A DNA stretch of 64,000 bases, from positions 930,001-994,000 of the forward strand of contig CBDEGP010000002.1 in the NCBI GenBank assembly GCA_965237875.1. Direction: 5' to 3'. The DNA is from DAOUJI01 sp965237875 (GTDB lineage: Bacteria; Chloroflexota; Dehalococcoidia; Lucifugimonadales; JAGWBF01). Shown here piece after piece: positions 1 through 7,789 of this stretch (within the stretch, counting starts at the first letter, position 1; each line of letters starts with the position of its first letter). The notes below the pieces were generated by a model. It had not been told where the DNA came from and made no database searches. It worked only from the letters and a program-made list of their open reading frames with translations. The position numbers and the translations under genes were made by a program.

Positions 1-246
1 CGACGAATTCGCCAGTTAGCCGCTTCAACGCTTCGCAGCTTTTCCCGGAGGTCTCTCACCCCTGGGCCGAGCTGCGTCTTTCTCACACCGGCGTCTCCTG
101 CGTTCGACTCGTTGTCGGGCTGCAGGCGTCTTCGGCACGGGCACACGGATTCACAGGTGTCAACGGCAACGGCAATCAGCAGCACCAAGGAGGTAACGAA
201 CGGCATGGACGAATCACGGACACAAACAGCAGAAGGAGGAACGGAC
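1..246. other. Left-edge stretch without a recognisable gene
   Basis: I see no convincing gene here. A reading frame entering from position 112 continues into the next gene, but its early part has no family resemblance and the good ribosome binding site lies just before position 247. A second AAGGAGG at 187-193 precedes an ATG at 205 by 11 bases, so a slightly longer N-terminus for the next gene is possible. Confidence 0.4.
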
Positions 247-720
247 ATGACGGAACAGTACGTGGGACCGAGCGCGGCGCGGATCGCCAACCTCATACCG
301 CACCGGGTCAGCTTCGAGCGGGGCTGGTTCTGGACGACGACGGCCATCTGTCACGGCGGGAAGTCGGACGGGCTGGCGTTTCGGCAGCGGCCCGACGGCA
401 ACGGCATCGACACGCGCTGCCACACCGGAGGCTGCACCGCCGGCGTGGTGATAACCGAGCTGGAGGTGCTCATCGGGCTTCCGATCTGGACGGCGTACGA
501 GCCGGTGAGCGACGCGGCGGTCAATGCCCCTGAGAAACAGCAGTGGTGGAAGCGGAAGCGGGTCGCGGTGGCCGGCGTGGTCGCTCTGGTCGTTGCGGCG
601 CCGCTGCTTACCCTCGACCTGGAGGTCTTCTTCCTGAACCTCGTCGGGCTGGGCATCGGCTGGCTGCTGCTCCGGCGGTTCATGCCACGGCGTCCGGCAG
701 GGAGACCTCGTCGACGCTAG
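247..720 (+). CDS. Small membrane protein with a possible zinc-finger-like N-terminus
   Basis: The product is about 157 residues. ATG 247 was chosen because AAGGAGGA (233-240) sits six bases upstream. The N-terminal half has a Cys-His pair and a later CHTGGC segment, spaced like the CHC2/toprim-type primase zinc finger of phage primases, but the match is weak. The C-terminal half has two hydrophobic stretches separated by a short acidic turn and ends in a very basic RRPAGRPRRR tail. It is therefore probably an inner-membrane protein with a soluble N-terminal domain. It opens the + strand gene series, two genes upstream of a primase. I do not recognise the family and assign no function. Confidence 0.6.
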   Translation: MTEQYVGPSAARIANLIPHRVSFERGWFWTTTAICHGGKSDGLAFRQRPDGNGIDTRCHTGGCTAGVVITELEVLIGLPIWTAYEPVSDAAVNAPEKQQWWKRKRVAVAGVVALVVAAPLLTLDLEVFFLNLVGLGIGWLLLRRFMPRRPAGRPRRR

Positions 721-761
721 CGACGGGGCCTCCGGTCCGGTCACAACCCATCCCAACACGC

Positions 762-797
762 AAGGGCCGTCTCTTTCCGAGGCGGCCCTTCTTCTTT
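762..797 (+). terminator. Intrinsic-terminator-like hairpin
   Basis: AAGGGCCG (762-769) pairs with CGGCCCTT (783-790) and is followed by CTTCTTT. It lies between two + strand genes and belongs to the hairpin series found in the spacers of this element. Confidence 0.6.
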
Positions 798-852
798 GCC
801 CGCAAGCGGGCGCAGGCGACAACGGCAACAACACAACACGAAGGAGGTCGTG

Positions 853-1371
853 ATGACAACGGCAACATTGACAGCAGGCAATCGGACGATGGACACGGCA
901 GTAGTGCGGCCCAGGCGCAGCCTCGAAGAGCTGGTCGACCAGCTGATGGCGGCGATGTTCCCGGCGAGGCCGGCGGCGGTGGTGGTGGAGGCGACGGCGG
1001 CGGAGACGGAGACGCCCACGGAAACGGCGCCGCAGAGTGTGGTCCGCAACGTCCACGAGGCGCGGCGGCTCAGGCAGGCGGGGGACGTCGACGGGGCCCT
1101 GGCGGTCCTGGGCGGCATGGACGCGGCAAAGGCGACGGCCAGGGAGGCGCGGTGGGTCTTCTCCGAGTGGAAGCAGCTGGTCAAGCGGCGGTTCGGCGAC
1201 CGGGACGCTCTGGTCTACAGCCAGGGCGCGGGCAGGGCCGCCGCGGTGGCGCCCCAGGGCGACGGCGGGCCGCTCGAGGTGGTGGCGGTCCTGGGGATGC
1301 GGTGGCGGCCGGGAAAGGTGGTCTCGGGGCGCAGCCTCCGGGGCCTGCGGCCCCTGAACGGGGGTGCGTGA
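853..1371 (+). CDS. Hypothetical protein upstream of the primase
   Basis: The product is about 172 residues and starts at ATG 853, just after a strong AAGGAGG (841-847). The N-terminus is low in complexity, rich in Ala, Thr and Glu. The central part (about residues 65-115) looks helical and amphipathic, with repeated Arg-Ala-Glu pattern and a WVFSEWKQLVKRR segment that could be a small helical bundle. No domain is recognised. Its TGA (1369-1371) overlaps the ATG of the primase gene (1371), so the two are very likely translationally coupled and may act together in replication of the element. Confidence 0.6.
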   Translation: MTTATLTAGNRTMDTAVVRPRRSLEELVDQLMAAMFPARPAAVVVEATAAETETPTETAPQSVVRNVHEARRLRQAGDVDGALAVLGGMDAAKATAREARWVFSEWKQLVKRRFGDRDALVYSQGAGRAAAVAPQGDGGPLEVVAVLGMRWRPGKVVSGRSLRGLRPLNGGA

Positions 1372-2408
1372 TGGTCACGGTCAACGTGGACATCCCGACG
1401 CTGAAGGCGCGTCACCCCCTGGGCGACACGGTTGAGGCGTCTGGAGTGCGACTCAGGGGAAGGGGCAGGGTCCGCCAGGGCGTCTGCCCCTTCCACGACG
1501 AGGTGGAGGGCAGCTTCACGGTGTACGCCGACTCGGAGCGGTGGTACTGCTTCGGCTGCGGGCTTGGCGGCGACGTGCTTGACTTCATCCGGCGCACGGA
1601 GAACCTGAGCCTGCCCGAGGCGATCAAGCGGCTTGACGGGGGCGCTTACCCCGTCGTCACCCGTCCGGCTCCGGCACGACGTCCCAGGGCGGCTCCGCTG
1701 CCCCCACGGGACCCGGCGGTCTTGACGGCGGCGGGGCGGTTCTACGCCGGTCGGCTCCGGCGCAGCCCCGCCGGGCTTGCGTACCTTGCCTCGCGGGGCG
1801 TCGGGCTTGACGCTGCATTCCGCCTCGGCCTCGGCTACGCGCCGGGGAGCGGGCTGCGGCAGGCCCTTGAGTCGGCTGGCTTCACCGCCGACCGGCTCAG
1901 GGACTCCGGCCTGTTCATGGAGCGGGGAGCGGAGCGATTCGCCGGGATGGTCGTCGTTCCCGACGCCTACAGCGGGCTTGTCCGCTGGCTTGTGGGACGG
2001 GCCGTCGATCCCGACGTGAAGCCCCGCTTCCAGGCGCTTCCCGGCCCCAAGCCGGTGCTTGGTCTTGGGCGTCTCGGCCCCGCTCCGCCCTGGGCGGTCG
2101 TCGCGGAGGGCGTCTTCGACTGGCTCGCCCTTGCCGGATGGGGCCTTCCCGCCTGCGCCGCCCTGGGCACCCAGGGCGTTGAGCGGGTCGCAGCGGCCCT
2201 CCGGGGCTGCCCCCGGGTCTTCCTCGCCTTCGACAACGACGCCGCCGGCCTTGAGGCCGCCGAGCGGCTTGCTGACCTGCTTGGACGCCTCGCCGCCATA
2301 GTCGCCCTTCCCCAGGGCGTCGGCGACGTGGCCGAGCTTGCCGCCCTTCCCCAGGGACGCGCCGCCTTCCTCCGGCTGCTTGCACTGGCGGCACGCTCCG
2401 CCCGCTAG
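1371..2408 (+). CDS. DnaG-like DNA primase, CHC2 zinc finger plus toprim, short form
   Basis: This is a primase of about 345 residues that would make RNA primers for replication of the element. The N-terminus carries a CHC2-type zinc-binding site: Cys39 and His42 (CPFH) then Cys60 and Cys63 (CFGC), followed by GGDVLDFI as in DnaG. Toprim signatures follow: an AEGVFDWLAL strand with the metal-binding Glu near residue 245, and DNDAAG (DxDxxG) near residue 290. At 345 residues it lacks the C-terminal helicase-interaction domain of cellular DnaG (about 600 residues), which is typical of phage and plasmid primases. The start is coupled to the previous gene by a one-base stop/start overlap. Confidence 0.9.
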   Translation: MVTVNVDIPTLKARHPLGDTVEASGVRLRGRGRVRQGVCPFHDEVEGSFTVYADSERWYCFGCGLGGDVLDFIRRTENLSLPEAIKRLDGGAYPVVTRPAPARRPRAAPLPPRDPAVLTAAGRFYAGRLRRSPAGLAYLASRGVGLDAAFRLGLGYAPGSGLRQALESAGFTADRLRDSGLFMERGAERFAGMVVVPDAYSGLVRWLVGRAVDPDVKPRFQALPGPKPVLGLGRLGPAPPWAVVAEGVFDWLALAGWGLPACAALGTQGVERVAAALRGCPRVFLAFDNDAAGLEAAERLADLLGRLAAIVALPQGVGDVAELAALPQGRAAFLRLLALAARSAR

Positions 2409-2630
2409 CAGCCTCTCCCCCTCTCCCCGCCTTTCCCCTCCATCGGAGCCTGAACCGCTCCGCTCCCCTTGCTTGCGGGACCTGCTCCCGCCTCTCCCAA
2501 CCCCGAACGCAACACCCAGGAGGACCTATGCCCAATTCACGACGGGCCTTGCCCGCACACGGCTTCCCATAGCGGAATCCGCCCACCGGCCATTCGCTAC
2601 AGGAACTAACACCACCGAAGGAGACACGAG

Positions 2631-3485
2631 ATGTTCAACAGGAACGGAAGCAACAACGGAAACGGCGTCCACCAGGACACCGCACTGGCCACCCGGAACG
2701 GCAACGGACACAAGCCCGACGCCGCAATCGTCACCGAGCACGACCTGCTGTGGGACGGGCTCTCGCCCGCCGTCACGCAGGCGCTCGGCCAGCCCCTCGA
2801 CCCCAGCCTGGCCTCCCAGCGCAAGGGGCGCGGCGGCAGGGTCTTCGACTACCTCGAAGGCCACGTCGTCATCGAGCAGGCCAACACCATCTTCGGATAC
2901 GGCGGGTGGGGCTACGAGCTGGCCGGGGACGTGACGCTGCGCCGGATCGAGACGGTCGATACCCAGACGGGCGAGGTCACGGTCTCCCAGGGCTACAGCG
3001 CCCCGGTCCGGGTCACCGTCTCAGGCGCTCTGCCCCGCACCGACCTCGGCGTCCACCCGGTGGCCGAGGACACCCTCGACGGACACGACACGGCGATGAA
3101 AGGGGCCGTAACGGACGGCATGAAGCGGGCGTTCCGCAGCTTCGGCGTCCAGTTCGGCAACGGCTTCTACGGCGACCAGGCCCCGGCGAGCGCACCGCGC
3201 CCGGAGCGCGTTCCAGCCCAGAGCCTGCCCCGGACCGGATCCGGGGCCAACGGCAGGTCCGGCCAATCCCAGGCCAGCCGCCGCGACGACAGCCGCGTCC
3301 AGACGATGCGCAAGCGGCTCGTCGAGCTGGCCGCCGCCCAGGGCTTCGACGAAGACCAGCTGGGCGCCGCCGTCGTGAACCAGACGGGCAAGAGCATCGA
3401 AGACCTGACGGCGGACGAGCTGGGTTCCCTGGTCGAGGCCGCCGCCAACAAGCTGAACCAGATGCGGCAGGCGCAGGCCGCCTAG
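2631..3485 (+). CDS. Rad52/Rad22-family single-strand annealing protein
   Basis: The product is 284 residues. A low-complexity Asn/Gly-rich N-terminus (about 30 residues) precedes the Rad52/22 core: LDPSLASQRKG, then a YLEGHVVIEQANTIFGYGGW segment typical of this family, then an HDTAMKGAVTDGMKRAFRSFG helix near residues 150-170. Proteins of this type bind ssDNA and anneal complementary strands, and they are frequent on phages and plasmids. The C-terminal third is a Ser/Gln/Arg-rich linker followed by a helical tail. The start follows GAAGGAGA. The gene sits with SSB, a nuclease and a helicase, which fits an element-encoded recombination module. Confidence 0.88.
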   Translation: MFNRNGSNNGNGVHQDTALATRNGNGHKPDAAIVTEHDLLWDGLSPAVTQALGQPLDPSLASQRKGRGGRVFDYLEGHVVIEQANTIFGYGGWGYELAGDVTLRRIETVDTQTGEVTVSQGYSAPVRVTVSGALPRTDLGVHPVAEDTLDGHDTAMKGAVTDGMKRAFRSFGVQFGNGFYGDQAPASAPRPERVPAQSLPRTGSGANGRSGQSQASRRDDSRVQTMRKRLVELAAAQGFDEDQLGAAVVNQTGKSIEDLTADELGSLVEAAANKLNQMRQAQAA

Positions 3486-3513
3486 CCCCTCGGTCATTCG
3501 GGGGTTCGGAATC

Positions 3514-3553
3514 GAGCGGGGTTCGTCTCCTTCGTGGGACGGCCCCGCTCTTT
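3514..3553 (+). terminator. GC-rich hairpin followed by a short T-run
   Basis: GAGCGGGG (3514-3521) pairs with CCCCGCTC (3543-3550). An inner CGTCTC/GGGACG stem extends it, and TTTC follows. It lies after the Rad52-like gene and before the next ribosome binding site. Confidence 0.65.
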
Positions 3554-3577
3554 CATCTACAGGAAGGGAGGAACGAC

Positions 3578-4078
3578 ATGACGACGACGTTGACATACAC
3601 ACCCTGGGGCTGGACGAAGGACGTTGAGGAGCTTGCCGAGGGCGTCTGGCGGGTCTCGACGCCCTCGCACGGCGGGCTGAAGCTCAGCCGGGAGCGGTGG
3701 TCCGAGCTGCCCGCTGCCGTCCGGGACACGATGCTGACCCCGACCTTCGCCGAAGAGGACTGCGAGGAGCCCATCGTCAAGACGGTGCTGGACATAGGCG
3801 ACGACGGGGACAGGGAGATGGCTTGGGAGGTCACGGAATACTTCGAGCGGTACGCTCCCGCGCTTCCATTCGTCCGCTGCTATCGGCCGGGGCTCCACTA
3901 TCACGTCTTCTTCTACTGGGGAGGATATGGGTCGGACCCCTTCGAGCGATTCGACAACAGTGAACAGGCAGAGTCGTTCGCCAACGACCCGGAGATGGTG
4001 AGGAAGTACGGGAGGATGGAAGCCATCTCGTGCGAGAGGACCCGCCCGCTCTGCCTGGCGGAAGGGGGAAGGCCATGA
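3578..4078 (+). CDS. DUF7007-like domain protein
   Basis: The product is about 166 residues, starting at ATG 3578 after GGGAGG. The N-terminus reads TPWGWTKDVEELAEGVWRV then STPSHGGLKLS, which I recognise as the pattern of DUF7007 proteins found on plasmids and integrative elements (TPWG, an x-GIWxVST strand, SHGGxKLS). An EEDCEEPIV segment near residue 65 also fits that family. The C-terminal half is unlike anything I recognise and is rich in aromatic residues. Function is unknown for the family. The TGA overlaps the next start as ATGA, so it is probably co-translated with the TSCPD gene. Confidence 0.65.
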   Translation: MTTTLTYTPWGWTKDVEELAEGVWRVSTPSHGGLKLSRERWSELPAAVRDTMLTPTFAEEDCEEPIVKTVLDIGDDGDREMAWEVTEYFERYAPALPFVRCYRPGLHYHVFFYWGGYGSDPFERFDNSEQAESFANDPEMVRKYGRMEAISCERTRPLCLAEGGRP

Positions 4079-4476
4079 CCACTACAACACGGCCCAGGCC
4101 CCGCAGCCTGCCCAGCACGACGACGAAGCTGCAAACCGAGATGGGCAGCCTGTTCGTCACGGTGTCGGTGGACGAGGACGGCGAGCCCTTCGAGGTGTTC
4201 GGCTGGCTGGGCAAGGGGGGCAGCTTCCAGCACGGCGTCACCGAGCTTGCCTGCCGCCTGATCTCCCTGCACCTGCGAAGGGGAACCCCGGTGGAAGAGG
4301 TGATTGACCAATGCCAGGGGATTCAGGAGATGCAGCCGTTCTTCAACCAGATCGACGGCAAGAGCGTGGCCGTGCTCGGCCTCGGCGACGGCATCGCCCA
4401 CATCCTCAAGGCCCATCTGAAGGCCAGGGAGCAGGGAGAGGAGGCGCAAGCGGTGGAGGCGAAGGCGGCCGCATGA
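4075..4476 (+). CDS. Stand-alone TSCPD-domain protein
   Basis: The product is about 133 residues and overlaps the upstream stop by four bases (ATGA). Residues 15-90 match the TSCPD domain: GSLFVTVSVDEDGEPFEVF, then WLGKGG, then ACRLISLHLRRGTPVEEVI and a QGIQEM loop. TSCPD domains normally lie at the C-terminus of B12-dependent ribonucleotide reductases or occur as small NrdJ-associated proteins. Here there is no reductase next to it, and the Cys-rich tip usually found after the QxKGI segment is absent, so a nucleotide-reductase role is not supported. It probably has a structural or binding role within the element. Confidence 0.72.
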   Translation: MTTTTRPRPRSLPSTTTKLQTEMGSLFVTVSVDEDGEPFEVFGWLGKGGSFQHGVTELACRLISLHLRRGTPVEEVIDQCQGIQEMQPFFNQIDGKSVAVLGLGDGIAHILKAHLKAREQGEEAQAVEAKAAA

Positions 4477-4506
4477 GCGGCTTGGACAACGGAACCATCA
4501 ATCAAC

Positions 4507-4538
4507 GCGGGGTTGTCTCCACGGGGCGGCCCCGCTTT
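4507..4538 (+). terminator. GC-rich hairpin followed by TTT
   Basis: GCGGGG (4507-4512) pairs with CCCCGC (4530-4535), then TTT. It sits between the TSCPD gene and the nuclease gene. Confidence 0.55.
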
Positions 4539-4568
4539 CCATTTACAGGAACATCAGGAGGAAACGAC

Positions 4569-5666
4569 ATGACGACTACGACTATCGACAGGGCGGAGGT
4601 CTTCTCCCGTCCTGCGGCGCGGTTCGACGACGACGGCAACCTTGAGGTGAGGGCCTCGGCCTCTCTGGGCTGCCGCCGTTCACTCTGGTACGCGGCGACG
4701 GGCTACGAACCCACCAACCCGCCGAGCGAGGATTCGCTGACGGCGATGGAGGCGGGCAACGCCCTTGAGCCGGTGGTGGTACGGGCGATGGAGCGGGCCG
4801 GCTGGAAGGTCAATCCCGCAGACCCCCAGAACCCACAGACGGTGACGGTGCGCATCGGCCCCAAGCTGCTGGTCACCGGACACCCGGACGGCACGGTGCG
4901 GCTGCCGGTGGAGGAAGACGAAGCGCCCCCGCAGCTCTTCCTGTTCGACGGCGAGCCACAGGCTCCCGCCTACGGCGACGAGATGGTGGTGGAGATCAAG
5001 ACGCGGGGGCCGGACGCCTTCAAGCGATGGCGGACGCTGGGGGCCGAGCGCAGCCACCCCGGAGCGGTGGCCCAGGCCGCCTTCTACACGCTTGGCGAGC
5101 TTGGGGACCTTCGGGACGTGGTGATCGCCACGATGGACACGGGCAACCGTACCTGGGACTACGAGCGGATACCCGCCGACCGGCTGGAGCGGGCCTTGCA
5201 GGATGCCTGCGCCTGGCTCGGCGAGGTGGCGAGCCACCATTCGCTCAACGGGCCTGACCCCGACGTGCTGCCCGAACGGGACTTCTCCGCCAACTCCTGG
5301 CAATGCCGTTCCTGCCCGTTCCTGGATATCTGCCTGCCCGGTGCGGCGGCGGAGGACGGGACGGACGAGGACACGGAGATCGAGGAGGTGAGCGATGAGG
5401 AGGCCCGCGAAGCGGTGGCGGCCTACGCAGAGGCGCAGGACGCTCTGAAGGAACCCGAGAAGGCCAAGCGGATCGCGCTGGACACCCTCAAGGCGTGGAT
5501 GCGCCGTCAGGGGGACTCCAAGGCGACGGTCGGGGGCCGCACGGTGACCCTGGTCAACTCGACCAGGTACTCCGTCAACCACCGCAGGCTGAACGAGGCG
5601 CTCGACCCGGAAGTCAGGGCCGAGATCGTCACCGAGAACGAGTCCGAGTACGTGCGGGTCAGCTAG
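4569..5666 (+). CDS. Cas4/RecB-like PD-(D/E)XK nuclease
   Basis: The product is about 365 residues, from ATG 4569 after AGGAGG. It has the exonuclease core of the RecB/Cas4 group: a Glu in MEAGNALEP (Glu67), GHPDGTV (Asp107) and VVEIKTRG (Glu142 and Lys144), then a QAAFYTLG helix of the QhxxY type. Cys35 together with three cysteines in CRSCPFLDIC near residue 245 gives the one-plus-three Cys arrangement that binds an Fe-S cluster in Cas4 and AddB. An acidic linker and a helical C-terminal domain follow. It would process DNA ends for recombination with the Rad52-like protein and SSB. There is no CRISPR array nearby, so I do not call it cas4. Confidence 0.85.
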   Translation: MTTTTIDRAEVFSRPAARFDDDGNLEVRASASLGCRRSLWYAATGYEPTNPPSEDSLTAMEAGNALEPVVVRAMERAGWKVNPADPQNPQTVTVRIGPKLLVTGHPDGTVRLPVEEDEAPPQLFLFDGEPQAPAYGDEMVVEIKTRGPDAFKRWRTLGAERSHPGAVAQAAFYTLGELGDLRDVVIATMDTGNRTWDYERIPADRLERALQDACAWLGEVASHHSLNGPDPDVLPERDFSANSWQCRSCPFLDICLPGAAAEDGTDEDTEIEEVSDEEAREAVAAYAEAQDALKEPEKAKRIALDTLKAWMRRQGDSKATVGGRTVTLVNSTRYSVNHRRLNEALDPEVRAEIVTENESEYVRVS

Positions 5667-5759
5667 ACGCTTCCCTGGCGGAAGCGCAGGACGGGGCCGC
5701 CTTTCCTCTGCAGGGACGGTCTCGCCGGGTTCAAACACGCTCAACGAAAGGAGGACACA

Positions 5760-6113
5760 TTGAGCAGATTCGCCCGAAAGACCCTGCGGAGGCTGCCGCC
5801 CACGACCCGTCAGATCGCACGGCTGGCCAACGAGCTGGCCTCGGTGCAGACTCGCCTCTCCAACCGGATCGAGGTCCTGGCGAGCACGGAGATGATGGCG
5901 AAGGCTTCCCTGCGCATCGACTGCACCAACGGGGCGCACTCGAACGTGATAAACGCCGCGCTGACCTACTTCAAGGCCGTGGACAACCCGAAGGCGCACG
6001 CGGGCGAGACCGTGGACGCCCTCGATTGGCTCAGGGGGGCGGTGGAGCCCTTCGACCCGGACAAGCTCTTCGACGACGACGGGCCTGAACCGCAAGACTT
6101 CGAGTTCAGCTAG
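5760..6113 (+). CDS. Hypothetical protein with TTG start
   Basis: The product is 117 residues. The start is TTG 5760, supported by AAAGGAGG six bases upstream; no in-frame ATG gives as good a context. The N-terminal two thirds look all-helical, with RQIARLANELASVQTRLSNR resembling a coiled-coil or helical hairpin. The C-terminus is acidic (DPDKLFDDDGPEPQDFEF), ending like a protein-binding tip. No family is recognised. It sits directly upstream of ssb, and the acidic C-terminus suggests an interaction role, which is inference only. Confidence 0.6.
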   Translation: MSRFARKTLRRLPPTTRQIARLANELASVQTRLSNRIEVLASTEMMAKASLRIDCTNGAHSNVINAALTYFKAVDNPKAHAGETVDALDWLRGAVEPFDPDKLFDDDGPEPQDFEFS

Positions 6114-6138
6114 ACGCTCCGATAGCCGGAGCGCAGGA

Positions 6139-6178
6139 CGGGGCTTGGTCTTCCCCTACGGGAAGTCCGGCCCCGCTT
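6139..6178 (+). terminator. Long GC-rich hairpin followed by TTT
   Basis: CGGGGC (6139-6144) pairs with GCCCCG (6170-6175), with an inner CTTCCC/GGGAAG stem, followed by CTTTC. It lies between the previous gene and ssb. A separate small hairpin CGCTCC/GGAGCG (6115-6133) directly follows the stop codon. Confidence 0.65.
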
Positions 6179-6233
6179 TCATTCAAACGGGCGCGGGGGA
6201 CACCGCGCTACTTCACACACAAGGAGAATCGAA

Positions 6234-6611
6234 ATGGCACGGACGATCAACAAGGTAGAGCTCTTGGGCAGGGTCGGAACGGACCCTGAAATGCAGTACA
6301 CGCCCGGCGGCACCGCCGTCACCAAGCTGCGGCTGGCGACGGACCGCTACCGCAAGGACGCCGAGAACGACACGGACTGGCACAACGTCGTGGTCTGGGG
6401 CGCGACTGCGGAAGCGGTGAACCAGTACGTCGGGAAGGGCCAGCGCGTCTACGTCGCGGGCCGCCTCGTCCAGAACTCGTGGGAGAGCGACGACGGCCAG
6501 CGCCGCCACCGCACCGAGGTCCACGCCTCCGAGGTGGTCTTCCTCGACTCCAAGAACGGCACGGGCAACGGCGACGACGGGCCGGAGGCCGACGCCTCCC
6601 CCTTCGCCTAG
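6234..6611 (+). CDS. ssb: Single-stranded DNA-binding protein
   Basis: The product is 125 residues with one OB-fold. It starts MARTINKVELLGRVG and contains the family signatures GTAVTKLRLAT, DWHNVVVWG, and YVGKGQRVYVAGRLV. A short linker rich in Gly, Asn and Asp leads to the acidic tip DASPFA, which corresponds to the DDIPF tail that recruits partner proteins. It is shorter than most chromosomal SSBs (150-180 residues), as is common on plasmids. It would coat ssDNA during replication and recombination by the neighbouring primase, helicase and Rad52-like protein. AAGGAG precedes the ATG. Confidence 0.95.
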   Translation: MARTINKVELLGRVGTDPEMQYTPGGTAVTKLRLATDRYRKDAENDTDWHNVVVWGATAEAVNQYVGKGQRVYVAGRLVQNSWESDDGQRRHRTEVHASEVVFLDSKNGTGNGDDGPEADASPFA

Positions 6612-6666
6612 CCCGCCGCTCCCACAACCGCACGGCGACGCCCGCATCGGACGGGCGCACCAGCCA

Positions 6667-6704
6667 CGGGGCCGCTTCCCTCCACAGGGGGCGGCCCCGC
6701 TCTT
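6667..6704 (+). terminator. Intrinsic-terminator-like hairpin after ssb
   Basis: A perfect nine-base stem: CGGGGCCGC (6667-6675) with GCGGCCCCG (6691-6699), loop of 15, followed by CTCTTTG. Confidence 0.7.
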
Positions 6705-6733
6705 TGTCCTAACCGATAACGAAGGAGGCCGAC

Positions 6734-7243
6734 ATGACCCGCAAGAAGACCCTCACCAAGGATGCGGCGCTGCTGGACGCGCTGCGAAGCAATCTGAGTC
6801 TCCTGGGCGAGATCGCCATGCGCTACGAGGTCGAGACCCAGCCGGAGCGCCCCAGGGGAGACCTGCCCTCCATCAACTGCCCCGAGGACGTGCGGCGTCT
6901 GCTGGGGCCGGAGATGGCTCCCCTGGCCCAGGAGCAGCTCAGGGTGCTGCTCATCAACACCAGGAATGAGGTGGTCGGCCAGCGGGTCATCTACCAGGGC
7001 AACGTCAACTCCTCGATGATCAGGCCCGCCGAGGTGTTGCGCCCCGCCGTCATGGAGGCCGTCCCCAGCATCATCGTCAGCCACAATCACCCCTCATCAG
7101 ACCCCACGCCCAGCCCCGAGGACGTGGCGATCACCCGCGACCTGTCGCAGGCCGCCAAGCTCCTGGGCGTCGAGCTGCTGGACCACGTCGTCATCGGCGG
7201 GGAGAGGTTCGTCAGCCTCAAGGAGCGGGGCCTGATGTCCTGA
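6734..7243 (+). CDS. RadC-like JAB/MPN domain protein
   Basis: The product is 169 residues. The C-terminal 120 residues form the RadC JAB domain: VLLINTRNEV, then a GNVNSSMIRPAEVLRPAV segment, and the metal site SHNHPSSDPTPSPED with His117, His119 and Asp130. The helix-hairpin-helix region of chromosomal RadC (about 220 residues) is reduced to a divergent N-terminus. RadC-like JAB proteins are very common on plasmids, phages and integrative elements, but their substrate is unknown. This is a different JAB protein from the one in the PRTRC cassette. AAGGAGG lies ten bases upstream of the ATG. Confidence 0.88.
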   Translation: MTRKKTLTKDAALLDALRSNLSLLGEIAMRYEVETQPERPRGDLPSINCPEDVRRLLGPEMAPLAQEQLRVLLINTRNEVVGQRVIYQGNVNSSMIRPAEVLRPAVMEAVPSIIVSHNHPSSDPTPSPEDVAITRDLSQAAKLLGVELLDHVVIGGERFVSLKERGLMS

Positions 7244-7305
7244 CCCCGTATCCGGTACGGGTCAGGCTGCCGCACGACCGGGTGGCCCTCGCCGTCCGGC
7301 CCTCA

Positions 7306-7328
7306 CGCGGGGGACACGCTCCCCCGCG
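7306..7328 (+). terminator. Hairpin, first copy of a duplicated spacer element
   Basis: CGCGGGGG (7306-7313) pairs with CCCCCGCG (7321-7328), loop ACACGCT. A second hairpin, CCCGTA/TACGGG (7245-7261), directly follows the radC-like stop codon. There is no T-run, so termination is uncertain. Confidence 0.5.
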
Positions 7329-7378
7329 CATCGAGCAGTCATGACCGCATCAACGGGCCAAGAGACAAGGAGCACGAA

Positions 7379-7708
7379 ATGACAGAGCGAATAGAGGACG
7401 AGGACATCAGGAACGCGCCCATCAGGTGGAAGGTTCCGGGGGCCGGTTTCGTCGGAGCGGGCGGGTTCGTGGCGCTCATCGACAGGGACCCGGACCCGTT
7501 CCCCTGCACCGTCTACGACGGTCCGGAGGAGGACAGGGAGGCCCACGAGAGAACGTGCTACGAGACCTGGGCGACGGTGTGGGCGCTGGAGGGCGACATC
7601 CTGGAGGAAGCCCGAAAGTCCCTGGCCGAGTCCCGCTTTCTCGGAGCCGCCTACCACCTGAGCGACTGCCAACTCCTGGACGACCGTCCCCTGGAGGAGA
7701 CGCCCTAG
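7379..7708 (+). CDS. Hypothetical acidic protein
   Basis: The product is 109 residues, from an ATG after CAAGGAG. It is acidic, with a Gly/Val-rich segment (GAGFVGAGGFVALI) near residues 22-35 and a helical C-terminal half (TWATVWALEGDILEEARKSL). Two of its three Cys residues are scattered and do not form a metal motif. No family is recognised. It is flanked on both sides by the two copies of the same hairpin element, which suggests it is a separately transcribed or separately acquired unit. Confidence 0.55.
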   Translation: MTERIEDEDIRNAPIRWKVPGAGFVGAGGFVALIDRDPDPFPCTVYDGPEEDREAHERTCYETWATVWALEGDILEEARKSLAESRFLGAAYHLSDCQLLDDRPLEETP

Positions 7709-7733
7709 CGCATCGACCCCTACCGGGGCCTCA

Positions 7734-7756
7734 CGCGGGAGCCACGCTCTCCCGCG
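7734..7756 (+). terminator. Hairpin, second copy of a duplicated spacer element
   Basis: CGCGGGAG (7734-7741) pairs with CTCCCGCG (7749-7756). About 28 bases around it are nearly identical to the element at 7306-7328, with a compensated stem change (G-C to A-T). Confidence 0.5.
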
Positions 7757-7789
7757 CATTACCTCAACACACACGTAAGGAGACACACC

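Noticed and set aside
4680..6095. 471-codon - strand frame opposite the nuclease gene
   Set aside because: It lies wholly opposite two well-supported + strand genes, has no family resemblance, and is explained by high GC content.
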